Assembly (NCBI GenBank): GCA_965276815.1
Contig: CBDIBE010000012.1
Span: forward strand, 868,001 to 932,000
Length of the DNA: 64,000 bases
Direction: 5' to 3'
DNA from: JAVVHH01 sp965276815
Lineage (GTDB): Bacteria; Pseudomonadota; Alphaproteobacteria; Acetobacterales; Acetobacteraceae
The notes under the pieces were generated by a model. The model was not told the origin of the DNA. It worked only from the letters and a program-made list of their open reading frames with translations, and made no database searches. A program made the position numbers and the translations under genes. Positions 50,923 through 59,226 of this stretch are shown piece by piece. The stretch's first letter is position 1, and each line of letters opens with the position of its first letter.

Positions 50923-52967
50923 TGGCAATGAGCGAACGCGTGGCCGGCTCTGGCGAGGTCATGCTGCTCAAAGTTCGCGCCGCTGGTTTTGCGGCGGAAC
51001 TCGCGGAGGCGGTCGCGCGCGTGACTGGCGATGCAAGGATGACCGGCGCGGTCCTGTTGCTGTCGACGATCGATGACGATCTCGCAGAGACACCGGCGAC
51101 GGCCGAGCTGATCGCCAGCCTGTTCCGGCGCATTGAGACCTGCGGCAAAACGTTTGCCGCGGCGATCGAAGGATCGGCCATCGGCCTTGGATTGGAGCTG
51201 GCTTTGGCGTGTCATTACCGGGTCGTGGTCGATGCGCCCGAGATAGAGCTTGCCCTGCCCGCGGTGACGATGGGGTGCGTTCCTGCTGCGGGCGGAACGC
51301 AGCGCCTCCCGCGGCTGATCGGTATTGAAGCGGCGTTGCCGCTCTTGCTGGAGGGCCGCCGAGTCGGGGCGCAGGAGGCGCGTGAGATCGGGCTCGTCGA
51401 CGCGCTTGTCTCAGCCGCGGAACTGGTCGAGGCAGCGCGTGCCTGGGTCGCCGACCATGCTGGAGTCCAGCAGCCCTGGGATCGGAAGGGGTTCCGCGTG
51501 CCGGGGGGTGCGGGGCCGCTCGCGCCCCATGCGGGGCGCAGCTTCGCTGCGGGAACGGCCAAGCTGAAGCGCGCCACGTCGGGCAATGATCCGGCGCCCC
51601 TCGCGATCCTGTCTTCTGTGTATGAGGGCACGCTGGCGCCGATCGACATCGGGCTGCGGATTGAAGCGAAATACGCCAAGAAGGTTTTGGCCGGGCCAGT
51701 ACCGGGCAACCGGCTGCGGACGAAGCGGGCCAAGCAGCGCGCGGACGCGCTGGACGCGCGGCCGGACGCGCCACGCTTGCAGGTGCGACGGTTAGGGGTG
51801 CTGGGTGCCGGGATGATGGGCGCCGGCATCGCCCATATGGCGGCGGCCCGCGGAATCGACGTTGTCGTGCTCGACCGCTCTTCCGAGTTGGCGGCCGGGG
51901 CGCGGCTTCATGTCGAACGAATGCAGGCGCGAGAGGTCGAGCGCGGCCTTGTGTCGAAGGCTGTGGCGGAGACAGTGCTTGGGCGGATCAAGGTGGCATC
52001 CGGTCCAGAGGATCTAGCTGGCTGCGACCTGGTGATCGAGGCGGTGTTCGAGGACCGAGCGGTGAAGCGTGCAGTGACGGAGACGGCGGCGGCCGTCGTC
52101 ACGCCGGGAACGCTGATCGCGAGCAACACCTCGACGTTGTCGATCTCGCGCCTGGCCGAGGCGGTACCCTCGCCGGAGCGCTTCATCGGCGTTCATTTCT
52201 TCTCGCCGGTCGAACGGATGCCGCTCGTCGAGATCATCCTGGGCCGGCAGACCGCGCCAGAGACCCTGGCGCATGCGCTGGACTTCGTGGGGCAGCTCGG
52301 CAAGACGCCCATTGTCGTGCATGACAGTCCCGGCTTCTTCACCAGCCGCATTTTCTGCAGCTACATCGACGAGGCGATGGCGATGTTGGCCGAAGGCGTC
52401 GCGCCGGCGCTGATCGAACACGCGGCTGGGATGGCGGGAATGGCTGCGCCGCCGCTCGCGGTGACCGATGAGGTGTCACTCGATCTGCAACTGCATGTCG
52501 TGCGGCAGGCGGAAGACGAGGGGTTGCCAGCGAAGTTCCAACGGCTGCATGCGCAGCGGGTGATCCGAGCACTGAACGAGTTGGGTCGGCTCGGGCGGAA
52601 GAGCGGGGGCGGGTTCTACGACTATTGGCCGGGTGAAAAGAAGCGGCTGTGGCCAGGTTTGGGCCGACTGTTTCCTGGGCGGCCGGACCAGCCCGATGTC
52701 GAGTCGGTGAAACGCCGGCTGCTTTACATCCAAACCTTGGAGAGCCTGCGGTGCCTCGAGGAAGGCGTGCTGCTTCGTGCGGAGGATGGCGATCTCGGCT
52801 CCATCCTTGGTTTGGGGTTCCCGGCCTGGACCGGCGGGGTGCTCTCGCTCATTCCCACGGTCGGGACGGCGGCTTTCCTGGAGGGATGCCGGGCATTGAC
52901 CGCCCAGCATGGCGAGCGCTTCCAATCGCCGCCGTCGCTGCTCGAACGTGCAAGGGCGGCGGCGTAG
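50922..52967 (+). CDS. FadB-like enoyl-CoA hydratase/3-hydroxyacyl-CoA dehydrogenase
   Basis: A 681-residue bifunctional protein. Residues ~1-190 are the crotonase domain (AIEGSAIGLGLELALACHYRV, AAGGTQRLPRL). The NAD domain begins near residue 290 (LGVLGAGMMGAGIAHMAA), with SNTSTLSISRLAEA and the catalytic His/Glu region GVHFFSPVERMPLVEII. In the hydratase active site the expected LPE is LPAVTMGC, so the second catalytic Glu is Ala; hydratase activity may be reduced or replaced by isomerase activity. It forms the beta-oxidation module with the upstream thiolase. Confidence 0.92.
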   Translation: MAMSERVAGSGEVMLLKVRAAGFAAELAEAVARVTGDARMTGAVLLLSTIDDDLAETPATAELIASLFRRIETCGKTFAAAIEGSAIGLGLELALACHYRVVVDAPEIELALPAVTMGCVPAAGGTQRLPRLIGIEAALPLLLEGRRVGAQEAREIGLVDALVSAAELVEAARAWVADHAGVQQPWDRKGFRVPGGAGPLAPHAGRSFAAGTAKLKRATSGNDPAPLAILSSVYEGTLAPIDIGLRIEAKYAKKVLAGPVPGNRLRTKRAKQRADALDARPDAPRLQVRRLGVLGAGMMGAGIAHMAAARGIDVVVLDRSSELAAGARLHVERMQAREVERGLVSKAVAETVLGRIKVASGPEDLAGCDLVIEAVFEDRAVKRAVTETAAAVVTPGTLIASNTSTLSISRLAEAVPSPERFIGVHFFSPVERMPLVEIILGRQTAPETLAHALDFVGQLGKTPIVVHDSPGFFTSRIFCSYIDEAMAMLAEGVAPALIEHAAGMAGMAAPPLAVTDEVSLDLQLHVVRQAEDEGLPAKFQRLHAQRVIRALNELGRLGRKSGGGFYDYWPGEKKRLWPGLGRLFPGRPDQPDVESVKRRLLYIQTLESLRCLEEGVLLRAEDGDLGSILGLGFPAWTGGVLSLIPTVGTAAFLEGCRALTAQHGERFQSPPSLLERARAAA

Positions 52968-53233
52968 GCTCAGTCCAAGTAGGATCTGTCCACTAGGTCC
53001 AGCTTGCGGCGGAATGCAGACCAGGCGAGCTGGTCGTTCGTCCCGTCGTGCATGCCTTTCATCCGGCTGTAGGTCGTCACGACCGGCGTCAAGGACGCTT
53101 AGCGCCGGCGTGGGGGGCCCGGTCGTTGGGCTTTCGATCCTGCCAGGCGCGCCAGAGCACGCGCACCCAGGCGCGAGCGAGGATGTATCATGCGGCAGAG
53201 CGCATCGGGCGCGGCGCGGCAAAATGAGGCGTC
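52968..53233 (-). other. Intergenic stretch with possible transposase fragments
   Basis: On the minus strand a short reading ILARAWVRVLWRAWQDRKP (about 53190-53130) recalls the C-terminus of some transposases, and another (GMHDGTNDQLAWSAFRRKL, about 53060-53000) is protein-like but unrecognised and ends in a stop at 52972. Both are too short and out of frame with each other to be genes. No hairpin terminator is clear. Confidence 0.35.
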
Positions 53234-53629
53234 TTACGACGTCCTGAAACCACCGAAGCGGTAGGTGCCGTCCGAGGCTGGTTCGAATTCGGGTTGGACC
53301 GAGGCCCCGATCGACAGGTTCGGGAGATCGTCGACCCCGACATTCGCCACGAAGCGAATCCCAGGCGCATCGGGAAAGGTAATCAGCCCGACGACGTAGG
53401 GCAGCCTGGCCGAGAACTCGGGTGCGAAGGCGCGGCGGACCACCGTCCAGCTGTACAGGCTGCCGCCGCCGGAAACGGCACGCCATGCCCAGCCGGCATC
53501 GCGGCAATGCGGGCAGTTCGGCAGTGGATACCAATGGAACCGCTCGCAGGATGGACAGAACGGAAAAGCCACATGTCCGGCGCGTAGTGCTGCGAAATGC
53601 CCGGCGAACAATTTTTCCAGCGTCGTCAA
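53234..53629 (-). CDS. DUF35 OB-fold/zinc-ribbon protein (stand-alone)
   Basis: A 131-residue DUF35 protein with an intact zinc ribbon (FCPSCERFHWYPLPNCPHC, near residues 24-42) followed by an OB fold (YSWTVVRRAFAPEF, PYVVGLITFPDAPGI). It is divergent from the binding-protein operon across a region with a TetR2-type site. No thiolase-like gene is adjacent on its strand; it could partner the true thiolase at 49.7 kb or the thiolase-like proteins at 56.5-59.2 kb. Confidence 0.88.
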   Translation of the reverse strand: MTTLEKLFAGHFAALRAGHVAFPFCPSCERFHWYPLPNCPHCRDAGWAWRAVSGGGSLYSWTVVRRAFAPEFSARLPYVVGLITFPDAPGIRFVANVGVDDLPNLSIGASVQPEFEPASDGTYRFGGFRTS

Positions 53630-53669
53630 CCTGCTTGCATCGATGATAGCAGGAAGCTACGCTCCCTTC

Positions 53670-53683
53670 CAAACGTTCGTCAG
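53670..53683. promoter_or_regulatory. TetR2-type operator in the divergent DUF35/binding-protein region
   Basis: CAAACG-TT-CGTCAG matches the perfect site at 49663-49676 in its left half and centre (11 of 14 positions) and lies 40 bp before the DUF35 start and 70 bp before the binding-protein start, well placed to control both. Confidence 0.6.
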
Positions 53684-53752
53684 GCTAAGAACTTGGGGCT
53701 CTCAAGGCAAGCGCGCCGATCGGCAGGCAGCGGTAATAAAATACAAGGGGAG

Positions 53753-54880
53753 ATGACTTTGAACGGTAGTCGCAGGGCGCTTCTCGGCGCCGCTCTCTTC
53801 GCCGCGGTGACCGCTCCCGCCAAGGCGCAGGCGCCGATTACGATCGGATCCCCGCTGGCGCTCACCGGGCCCTACGCCTTCGTTGGCGTGGCCATGAGCA
53901 AGGGCATCAATCTTGGTATCGAGGAACTGAATCGCAACAACGGAATAAACGGCACGAGGATCAACCTCATCATGGAGGACTCGGCCAGCGATAAGGCGCA
54001 GACTGTGACTCTGGTCAGCCGCATGATCGCGCGCGATCAAGTTCTCGCGATTCTCGGCCCGGCGACGACGATCGAGGTCTCCGCCGTAGGCCCGCTGGTT
54101 AACGAGAAGCAGGTCCCGCTGCTGACCAACTCGCCCTCGGCCGAAGTTCGGAAATATGGCAAGTGGTCGTTCAATGTGACGGCCGCACCGGCAGATATCA
54201 TGGTCAAGCTGGCCAACTATGGGCTGGACAAGATGCAGGTGAAGCGGGTCGCGTTCGTGGCGGCACGCGAGAACGAGAGCTTCCAGACGCAGAAGAACGT
54301 GGTGCGCGACTACTGGAAGAGCCACGGCGTGGTGATCGTGAGCGATGATGCGCTGGCCGCCGGCGAGACCGACTTCACCGCGCTGGCCAGCAAGCTTACT
54401 GATTCCGATATCGACGCGCTCTGCGTGTTCATCCCGCCGGAGCAGGCCGCCAATCTGGTCCTGCAGGCGCGCCAGGCTGGAATGCCAGAAAAGGTGCGGT
54501 TGATCGCGCCACCCGGGGTGGTCTCGGAGAGCTACCTCAAGATCGGCGGCCCGGCGGTGGCGGGCACCATCCTGGTTGCCGATTACTTTCCGGGCAGCAT
54601 GACCGAAATCAATAAGGCGTTCATCGCCGCCTATCGCGCCAAATACGGGGACGTCCCGGATAATTGGGCGGCGGTCGGCTACACTGCGGTGCAGATCCTG
54701 CGCAAGGCGATCGAGGAAGGCGGCCCGGATCGCGCGAAGCTGCGCGACGCTATGGAGCACATCAAGGACATGCCGACCGTGCTCGGCAATGGCAGCTTCA
54801 CGATCGGGCCGGAGCGCGCGCCCTCCTATGGTGCGGCGATCTTGACGGTCAGGGACGGCAAGTTCGTCCTGGCGGACTGA
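53753..54880 (+). CDS. Periplasmic substrate-binding protein (probably for Liv transporter 3)
   Basis: The ATG at 53753 lies very close to AGGGGAG; a TTG two codons later has better spacing. About 375 residues with a signal peptide (SRRALLGAALFAAVTAPAKAQ) and mature start ITIGSPLALTGPYAFVG. The fold is the Leu/Ile/Val-binding type. No permease genes are nearby on this strand, while the transporter 3 operon at 44-49 kb lacks a binding protein; the shared operator supports the pairing. First of six coupled genes. Confidence 0.92.
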   Translation: MTLNGSRRALLGAALFAAVTAPAKAQAPITIGSPLALTGPYAFVGVAMSKGINLGIEELNRNNGINGTRINLIMEDSASDKAQTVTLVSRMIARDQVLAILGPATTIEVSAVGPLVNEKQVPLLTNSPSAEVRKYGKWSFNVTAAPADIMVKLANYGLDKMQVKRVAFVAARENESFQTQKNVVRDYWKSHGVVIVSDDALAAGETDFTALASKLTDSDIDALCVFIPPEQAANLVLQARQAGMPEKVRLIAPPGVVSESYLKIGGPAVAGTILVADYFPGSMTEINKAFIAAYRAKYGDVPDNWAAVGYTAVQILRKAIEEGGPDRAKLRDAMEHIKDMPTVLGNGSFTIGPERAPSYGAAILTVRDGKFVLAD

Positions 54881-54887
54881 AGCGCGC

Positions 54888-56483
54888 TTGACAGTGCACC
54901 GGCCGGCATCAGAAGCGGCACTGGTCGACCAACCGGAACTATTGCTGCCGGAGGTGATTGCCAATAATGCGAAGTTCCGCGGCAATCATCTCGCCGCTAT
55001 CTGCGGCGAACAGCGCCTGACCTGGCGCGACTTCGACCGCCGCAGCAACCAGGTGGCGAACGCGCTGATCGCGCGTGGAATCGAGCGGGACGACAAGGTT
55101 GGCCTGCTGATGCGCAACTCGATTGCGATGTTCGAACTGAGCTGGGGCGTGATCAAGGCGGGAGCAGTGGTCGTGCCGCTGAATACGATGATGTCGCCCG
55201 ACGCACTTGCACGGATGGTGGACAACGCCGACGCGAAGCTGCTGTTCGTGGACGCGACGACAGCGCATCTGTTGCCCGGCATGCAGGAGACGCTGACATT
55301 GTCCGCAGCGGCAATCTGCGCAGTCGAAACCGTGCCATCGGTGCAGGATTTCGCTGCGAGCATCGCTGTCGCGTCGGAGGCGGCGCCGAACGTGCCGATC
55401 GGGTTCTCGGACACGATGATCATCATCTATAGCTCGGGTACGACCGGCACCCCGAAAGGCATCGAACTGAGCCATTGGGCCCGGCACAACTACACGCTGG
55501 CCTGCGGCCCCGAGCTTGGCATCGACCGTTTCGCGGTTTCGCTCTGCTCGACGCCCTTGTACACCAACGGCACTTGGTTAATGATGCTGCCCACGGTGTT
55601 CCGCGGCGGGACGCTCGTCCTGCTTCCGAAGTTTTCGCCCAGAGCCTTTCTCGAGACCGTCGAGCGGGAACGCTGCACGCACACATTCGGCGTTCCGACA
55701 CAGTTCATCGCCATCGTTGATGGCGGCGAGGTCCCTCGGCACGACATCAGCTCGATGCGCGCTATTCTTTCGGCCGGCCAGCCTTTGTTGAGCGACACAT
55801 ACGACCGGCTGTGCGCCGCTTTCCCACAGGCCGGCGTCTTTGAGCTTTATGGGCAGACCGAGGGCTTCCTGACCATGGCCGGGCCGCGCGACTTTGCGCT
55901 CGGCAAGCAGGGTTCGGTCGGGCTGCCGCTCTTCGGCGCCGACATCTGCATCATCGACGAGCAAGGCAAGGTGCTTGGAGCCGGCGAGCTCGGCGAGATC
56001 ACCGGCTACGGTCCCGGTTTGATGAAGGGATACTACAAGGGCCCGGCGCGCACGGCCGAGATCATCTGGCGCGACCCGCGCGGGCGCACCTACCTGCGCA
56101 GCGGCGATATCGGCCGGATCGACGAAGACGGCTATTTGTTCATCGCCGGCCGGATCCGAGACATGATCAAGTCCGGCGGCATCAACGTGTTCGCCTCGGA
56201 TATCGAGGAGGTGTTCATCCGTCACCCCGATGCCGGCGAAGTGGCCTGCATCGGCATACCGGACGAGAAATGGGGCGAGACACCGCTGTTGCTGGTGATT
56301 CCGCGCGAGGGCGCAAGGATTAGCGAAATCGAGCTGATGCAGTGGGGGAACGCGCGGCTCGGGAAATATCAACGCGTCTGCCGGGTCGAGTTCCGATCGA
56401 GCTTCCCGCGGGCGGCCCATGACAAGATCCAGAAACGGGCCCTGCGCGACCCTTATTGGGCAGCCCATGAACGGAAGGTCTGA
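54888..56483 (+). CDS. AMP-forming acyl-CoA synthetase
   Basis: A 531-residue ligase, TTG start at 54888. P-loop IYSSGTTGTPKGIELSH, A5 FELYGQTEGFLTMAGPRD, hinge IAGRIRDMIKSGGINVFASDIEEV and a Lys in AAHDKIQKRALRDPY at the A10 position. It activates the acid brought in by the transporter. It lies 7 bp after the binding-protein stop and 3 bp before the thiolase-like gene. Confidence 0.93.
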   Translation: MTVHRPASEAALVDQPELLLPEVIANNAKFRGNHLAAICGEQRLTWRDFDRRSNQVANALIARGIERDDKVGLLMRNSIAMFELSWGVIKAGAVVVPLNTMMSPDALARMVDNADAKLLFVDATTAHLLPGMQETLTLSAAAICAVETVPSVQDFAASIAVASEAAPNVPIGFSDTMIIIYSSGTTGTPKGIELSHWARHNYTLACGPELGIDRFAVSLCSTPLYTNGTWLMMLPTVFRGGTLVLLPKFSPRAFLETVERERCTHTFGVPTQFIAIVDGGEVPRHDISSMRAILSAGQPLLSDTYDRLCAAFPQAGVFELYGQTEGFLTMAGPRDFALGKQGSVGLPLFGADICIIDEQGKVLGAGELGEITGYGPGLMKGYYKGPARTAEIIWRDPRGRTYLRSGDIGRIDEDGYLFIAGRIRDMIKSGGINVFASDIEEVFIRHPDAGEVACIGIPDEKWGETPLLLVIPREGARISEIELMQWGNARLGKYQRVCRVEFRSSFPRAAHDKIQKRALRDPYWAAHERKV

Positions 56484-56486
56484 TCG

Positions 56487-57650
56487 TTGACCGGCGCGTG
56501 CATCGTCGGCATTGGCCAGACCGAGTTCACGAAATGGGGCCGGATCACCGATCAAAGCGAGTTCCATCTGGCGTGCCGGGCGATCATGGCGGCGTCCGAT
56601 GATGCGGGACTGCCAGTCGAGGCGATCGACGGATTTGCTTCTTTTGCCAATGACCGGAATGAAAGCGCGATCCTGAGCGCCGCTTTGGGGACGCGACAGA
56701 TCCGGTTTGCCTCCATGGCATGGGGCGCCGGCGGGGGCGGGGCGAGTGCGGCGGTGGCACATGCCGCGGCGGCGGTCGAGGCCGGGCTGGCGCACTACGT
56801 CGTCGCGTTTCGGGCGCTGTGCCAAGGGCAGTCTTTCCGCTACGGGGCGTCCGCGCACCCCTGGGCGCCCGGATCCAACTTCATCTTCCCTTTCGGGCTG
56901 CTCTCGCCACCGCAAATGATCGCGCTTCAGGTTCGTCGCTACATGACGGAGTATGGGGCGAAACCAGAGCAGTTCGCGCGGGTGGCGCTCGCCTGCTCCG
57001 CGGCAGCCCAGCGCAACCCCCGTGCGGTGATGCATGGACGCCCCCTCACGCTCGAGCGGTATCTTGAATCCCGCATGATCGCGGACCCGTTGCGGCTCTA
57101 CGATTGCTGCCTTGAGAGCGACGGCGCCTGCGCAGTGATCGTCACCACCAAGGAGCGGGCGCGCGATCTCCGCGGGGCGCCGGTGGCGATCCTTGCGGCG
57201 GGGCAGGGATGCGAGGCCGGGTGGGGCACCGGACCGCTTGGCGGGTTCAATATGCCGGCCGAAATCTACACGACGAACAACTCAACCACGCTGGCTCGCG
57301 AACTGTTCGCGCGCGCCGGACTGAGGCCGGACGACGTCGGCGTTGCCCAGCTCTATGACGATTTTACCGGCATGGTGCTGATCACCCTGGAAGATTTCGG
57401 CTTCTGCGAACGGGGCCAGGCGGGCGCCTTCGTGGATGCAGGTCATCTCGAATGGCCGAATGGGCGGCTGCCGATCAATACTGCCGGCGGCAATTTGGCG
57501 GAGGCTTATATTCACGGCTTCAACCTCATCCTCGAAGGAGTGCGACAGATCCGCGGTACCTCCACGTCCCAGGTCGCCAGCGAGACCTGTCTGGTGACCA
57601 GCGGCCCCGGCGTGGCGCCGACGAGCGCGCTCATCTTGGGGCGCGCCTGA
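56487..57650 (+). CDS. Thiolase-like (Ltp2/BbsB type) protein without nucleophilic cysteine
   Basis: A 387-residue thiolase-fold protein, start CIVGIGQTEFTKWG. The nucleophile region reads MAWGAGGGGASAAVAHAA, with Gly for Cys. The C-terminus has LPINTAGGNLAEAYIHGFNLI, typical of Ltp2-like aldolases, and QLYDDFTGMVLITLEDFGFC with the conserved Tyr. Together with the DUF35 protein encoded next (TGATG overlap) it is best read as a CoA-ester retro-aldolase that splits a beta-hydroxyacyl-CoA. A thiolase role is unlikely without the Cys. The TTG start at 56487 follows the ligase by 3 bp. Confidence 0.87.
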   Translation: MTGACIVGIGQTEFTKWGRITDQSEFHLACRAIMAASDDAGLPVEAIDGFASFANDRNESAILSAALGTRQIRFASMAWGAGGGGASAAVAHAAAAVEAGLAHYVVAFRALCQGQSFRYGASAHPWAPGSNFIFPFGLLSPPQMIALQVRRYMTEYGAKPEQFARVALACSAAAQRNPRAVMHGRPLTLERYLESRMIADPLRLYDCCLESDGACAVIVTTKERARDLRGAPVAILAAGQGCEAGWGTGPLGGFNMPAEIYTTNNSTTLARELFARAGLRPDDVGVAQLYDDFTGMVLITLEDFGFCERGQAGAFVDAGHLEWPNGRLPINTAGGNLAEAYIHGFNLILEGVRQIRGTSTSQVASETCLVTSGPGVAPTSALILGRA

Positions 57651-58075
57651 TGCCCTATTTGCCCACCACGCTGCCTGCGGTGACGCCGGACCTCGACGAT
57701 GCCGAGTTCTGGCGTTTGTGCAACGCGCGGCGACTCTGCTTTCAGCGCTGCGATGCGTGTGGGAAATGGCGGCATCCGCCGACGCCGCTTTGCGCGTCCT
57801 GTCGCTCCGACCGGGTCGCCTGGGTGGAGGGGAAACCGCCGATGCGCGTGTTCACCTACACGATCGTGCACCATTCCGCGCACCCCGCGACGGCTTCGAT
57901 CTTGCCCTATAATGTCGCGCTTATCGAGTTCCCGTCCTGCGGCGGGGTGCGCCTGATCAGCAACGTTATCGAGGCCGGTCCGGACGACCTCGCGGTGGGC
58001 CGCGCCGTGGAGCTCGTTTGGGATGAAGGGCCTGGCGGGCAGACGCTGCCGCGCTTCCGCATAGAGCGCGCTTGA
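57650..58075 (+). CDS. DUF35 OB-fold/zinc-ribbon partner protein
   Basis: The ATG at 57650 overlaps the stop of the thiolase-like gene; 141 residues. Intact zinc ribbon CDACGKWRHPPTPLCASC near residues 33-50, then the OB fold (VFTYTIVHHSAHPAT, PYNVALIEFPSCGGV). Such proteins bind and present the CoA moiety to the thiolase-like partner. It sits between two thiolase-like genes, both coupled to it by overlaps, suggesting a three-component complex. Confidence 0.9.
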   Translation: MPYLPTTLPAVTPDLDDAEFWRLCNARRLCFQRCDACGKWRHPPTPLCASCRSDRVAWVEGKPPMRVFTYTIVHHSAHPATASILPYNVALIEFPSCGGVRLISNVIEAGPDDLAVGRAVELVWDEGPGGQTLPRFRIERA

Positions 58076-59226
58076 GCCGCGCGGCGGTCATCGCGGGAAT
58101 CGGCGAAACGGCGCCGGTGCGCCGCTCGCAACTCGATATCCGGTCGCTGGTGATCGAAGCGTGCCTCGGGGCGCTGGCGGATGCGGGTATTGCGCCCGTG
58201 GAGGTTGATGGGCTGGTCAGCGACACATTGATTATGCCCGGAACGGTCCCGCAGGAATTCGTCGCCGCCCAGCTTGGCTTTGAGCGGCGGTTCACCGGCG
58301 GTATTGCCTGGGGTGGGGTGAGCAATGTCTGCGCCCCCATGGTCGCGCGCGAGGCGATCGTGCAGGGCCGGGCCGAGGTGGTACTCTGCTACTTCGGCGT
58401 CGATTGGGGCTCCCGGGCCGGTGGCCCCTATGCGTTCCACGACCTGTTCCCCGCCAAGACCGCGTTCGAAAAGCCCTATGGCTTCGCCGCCCAGGCGTCG
58501 TATTTCGCGATGTGGGCGCGGCGCTACATGCACGAATACGAGGGCGGCGAGGAAGCGCTCGAACTGATCGCGATCAGTCAGCGGACGAACGCGATCCGCA
58601 ACGGCCGCGGCCAACTCAAGAAAGGGCTGGATGCGGCGGGGTACCGCGCCTCGCCCATGGTCTCCGACCCACTGCGCGTCGCCGATTGCTGCCTGATCAG
58701 CGACGGTGCCTGCGCGTTCGTGGTCACGACCGAGGAACGGGCGCGAGACTTGCGGGCGCGTCCGGTTTTCGTCCTCGGGGGTGCGTTTGCGACCGAGCCG
58801 GTGAGCGTAGATGACGTGTTCACCCAGCCGGCGAGTCTCACCAGCTTTCCGGCCGCCAAGCTCGCGGCAGAGCGTGCGCTACGCGACGCCGGGATTACCA
58901 GGGAGGAAGTGGATTTCCTCGAATTGTATGACTGTTTCACCATCTCCTGCCTGCTGCAGCTCGAGGATTGCGGGTTCTGCCGCCCAGGCGAGGGGCTCGC
59001 CTTCATGAAGGCGATGGACACGACGACGGACGGAAAGCTGCCCATCAACACGCATGGCGGCCTGCTGGCGCACAGTTACCTTCTCGGGATCGAGCACGTG
59101 ATCGAGGCCGTCCACCAATTGCGGGGCACGGCCGGGCCGGCGCAGGTCGCGAACGCGCGCGTGGGTTTCATCTCCGGGCTTTCCATGCCGGATTTCGGGG
59201 TCCTGCTGCTGGGGCGGAGCGGATGA
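58072..59226 (+). CDS. Second thiolase-like protein without nucleophilic cysteine
   Basis: A 384-residue protein; TTG start at 58072 overlaps the DUF35 stop. The nucleophile region reads GIAWGGVSNVCAPMVAREAI: no Cys at the catalytic spot, one four residues on. It keeps ELYDCFTISCLLQLEDCGFC and LPINTHGGLLAHSYLLGIEHV, the Ltp2-like C-terminal motifs. About as long as the partner at 56487 and clearly homologous to it. With the DUF35 protein, likely a heteromeric retro-aldolase, or two aldolases with different substrates. Confidence 0.87.
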   Translation: MSRAAVIAGIGETAPVRRSQLDIRSLVIEACLGALADAGIAPVEVDGLVSDTLIMPGTVPQEFVAAQLGFERRFTGGIAWGGVSNVCAPMVAREAIVQGRAEVVLCYFGVDWGSRAGGPYAFHDLFPAKTAFEKPYGFAAQASYFAMWARRYMHEYEGGEEALELIAISQRTNAIRNGRGQLKKGLDAAGYRASPMVSDPLRVADCCLISDGACAFVVTTEERARDLRARPVFVLGGAFATEPVSVDDVFTQPASLTSFPAAKLAAERALRDAGITREEVDFLELYDCFTISCLLQLEDCGFCRPGEGLAFMKAMDTTTDGKLPINTHGGLLAHSYLLGIEHVIEAVHQLRGTAGPAQVANARVGFISGLSMPDFGVLLLGRSG

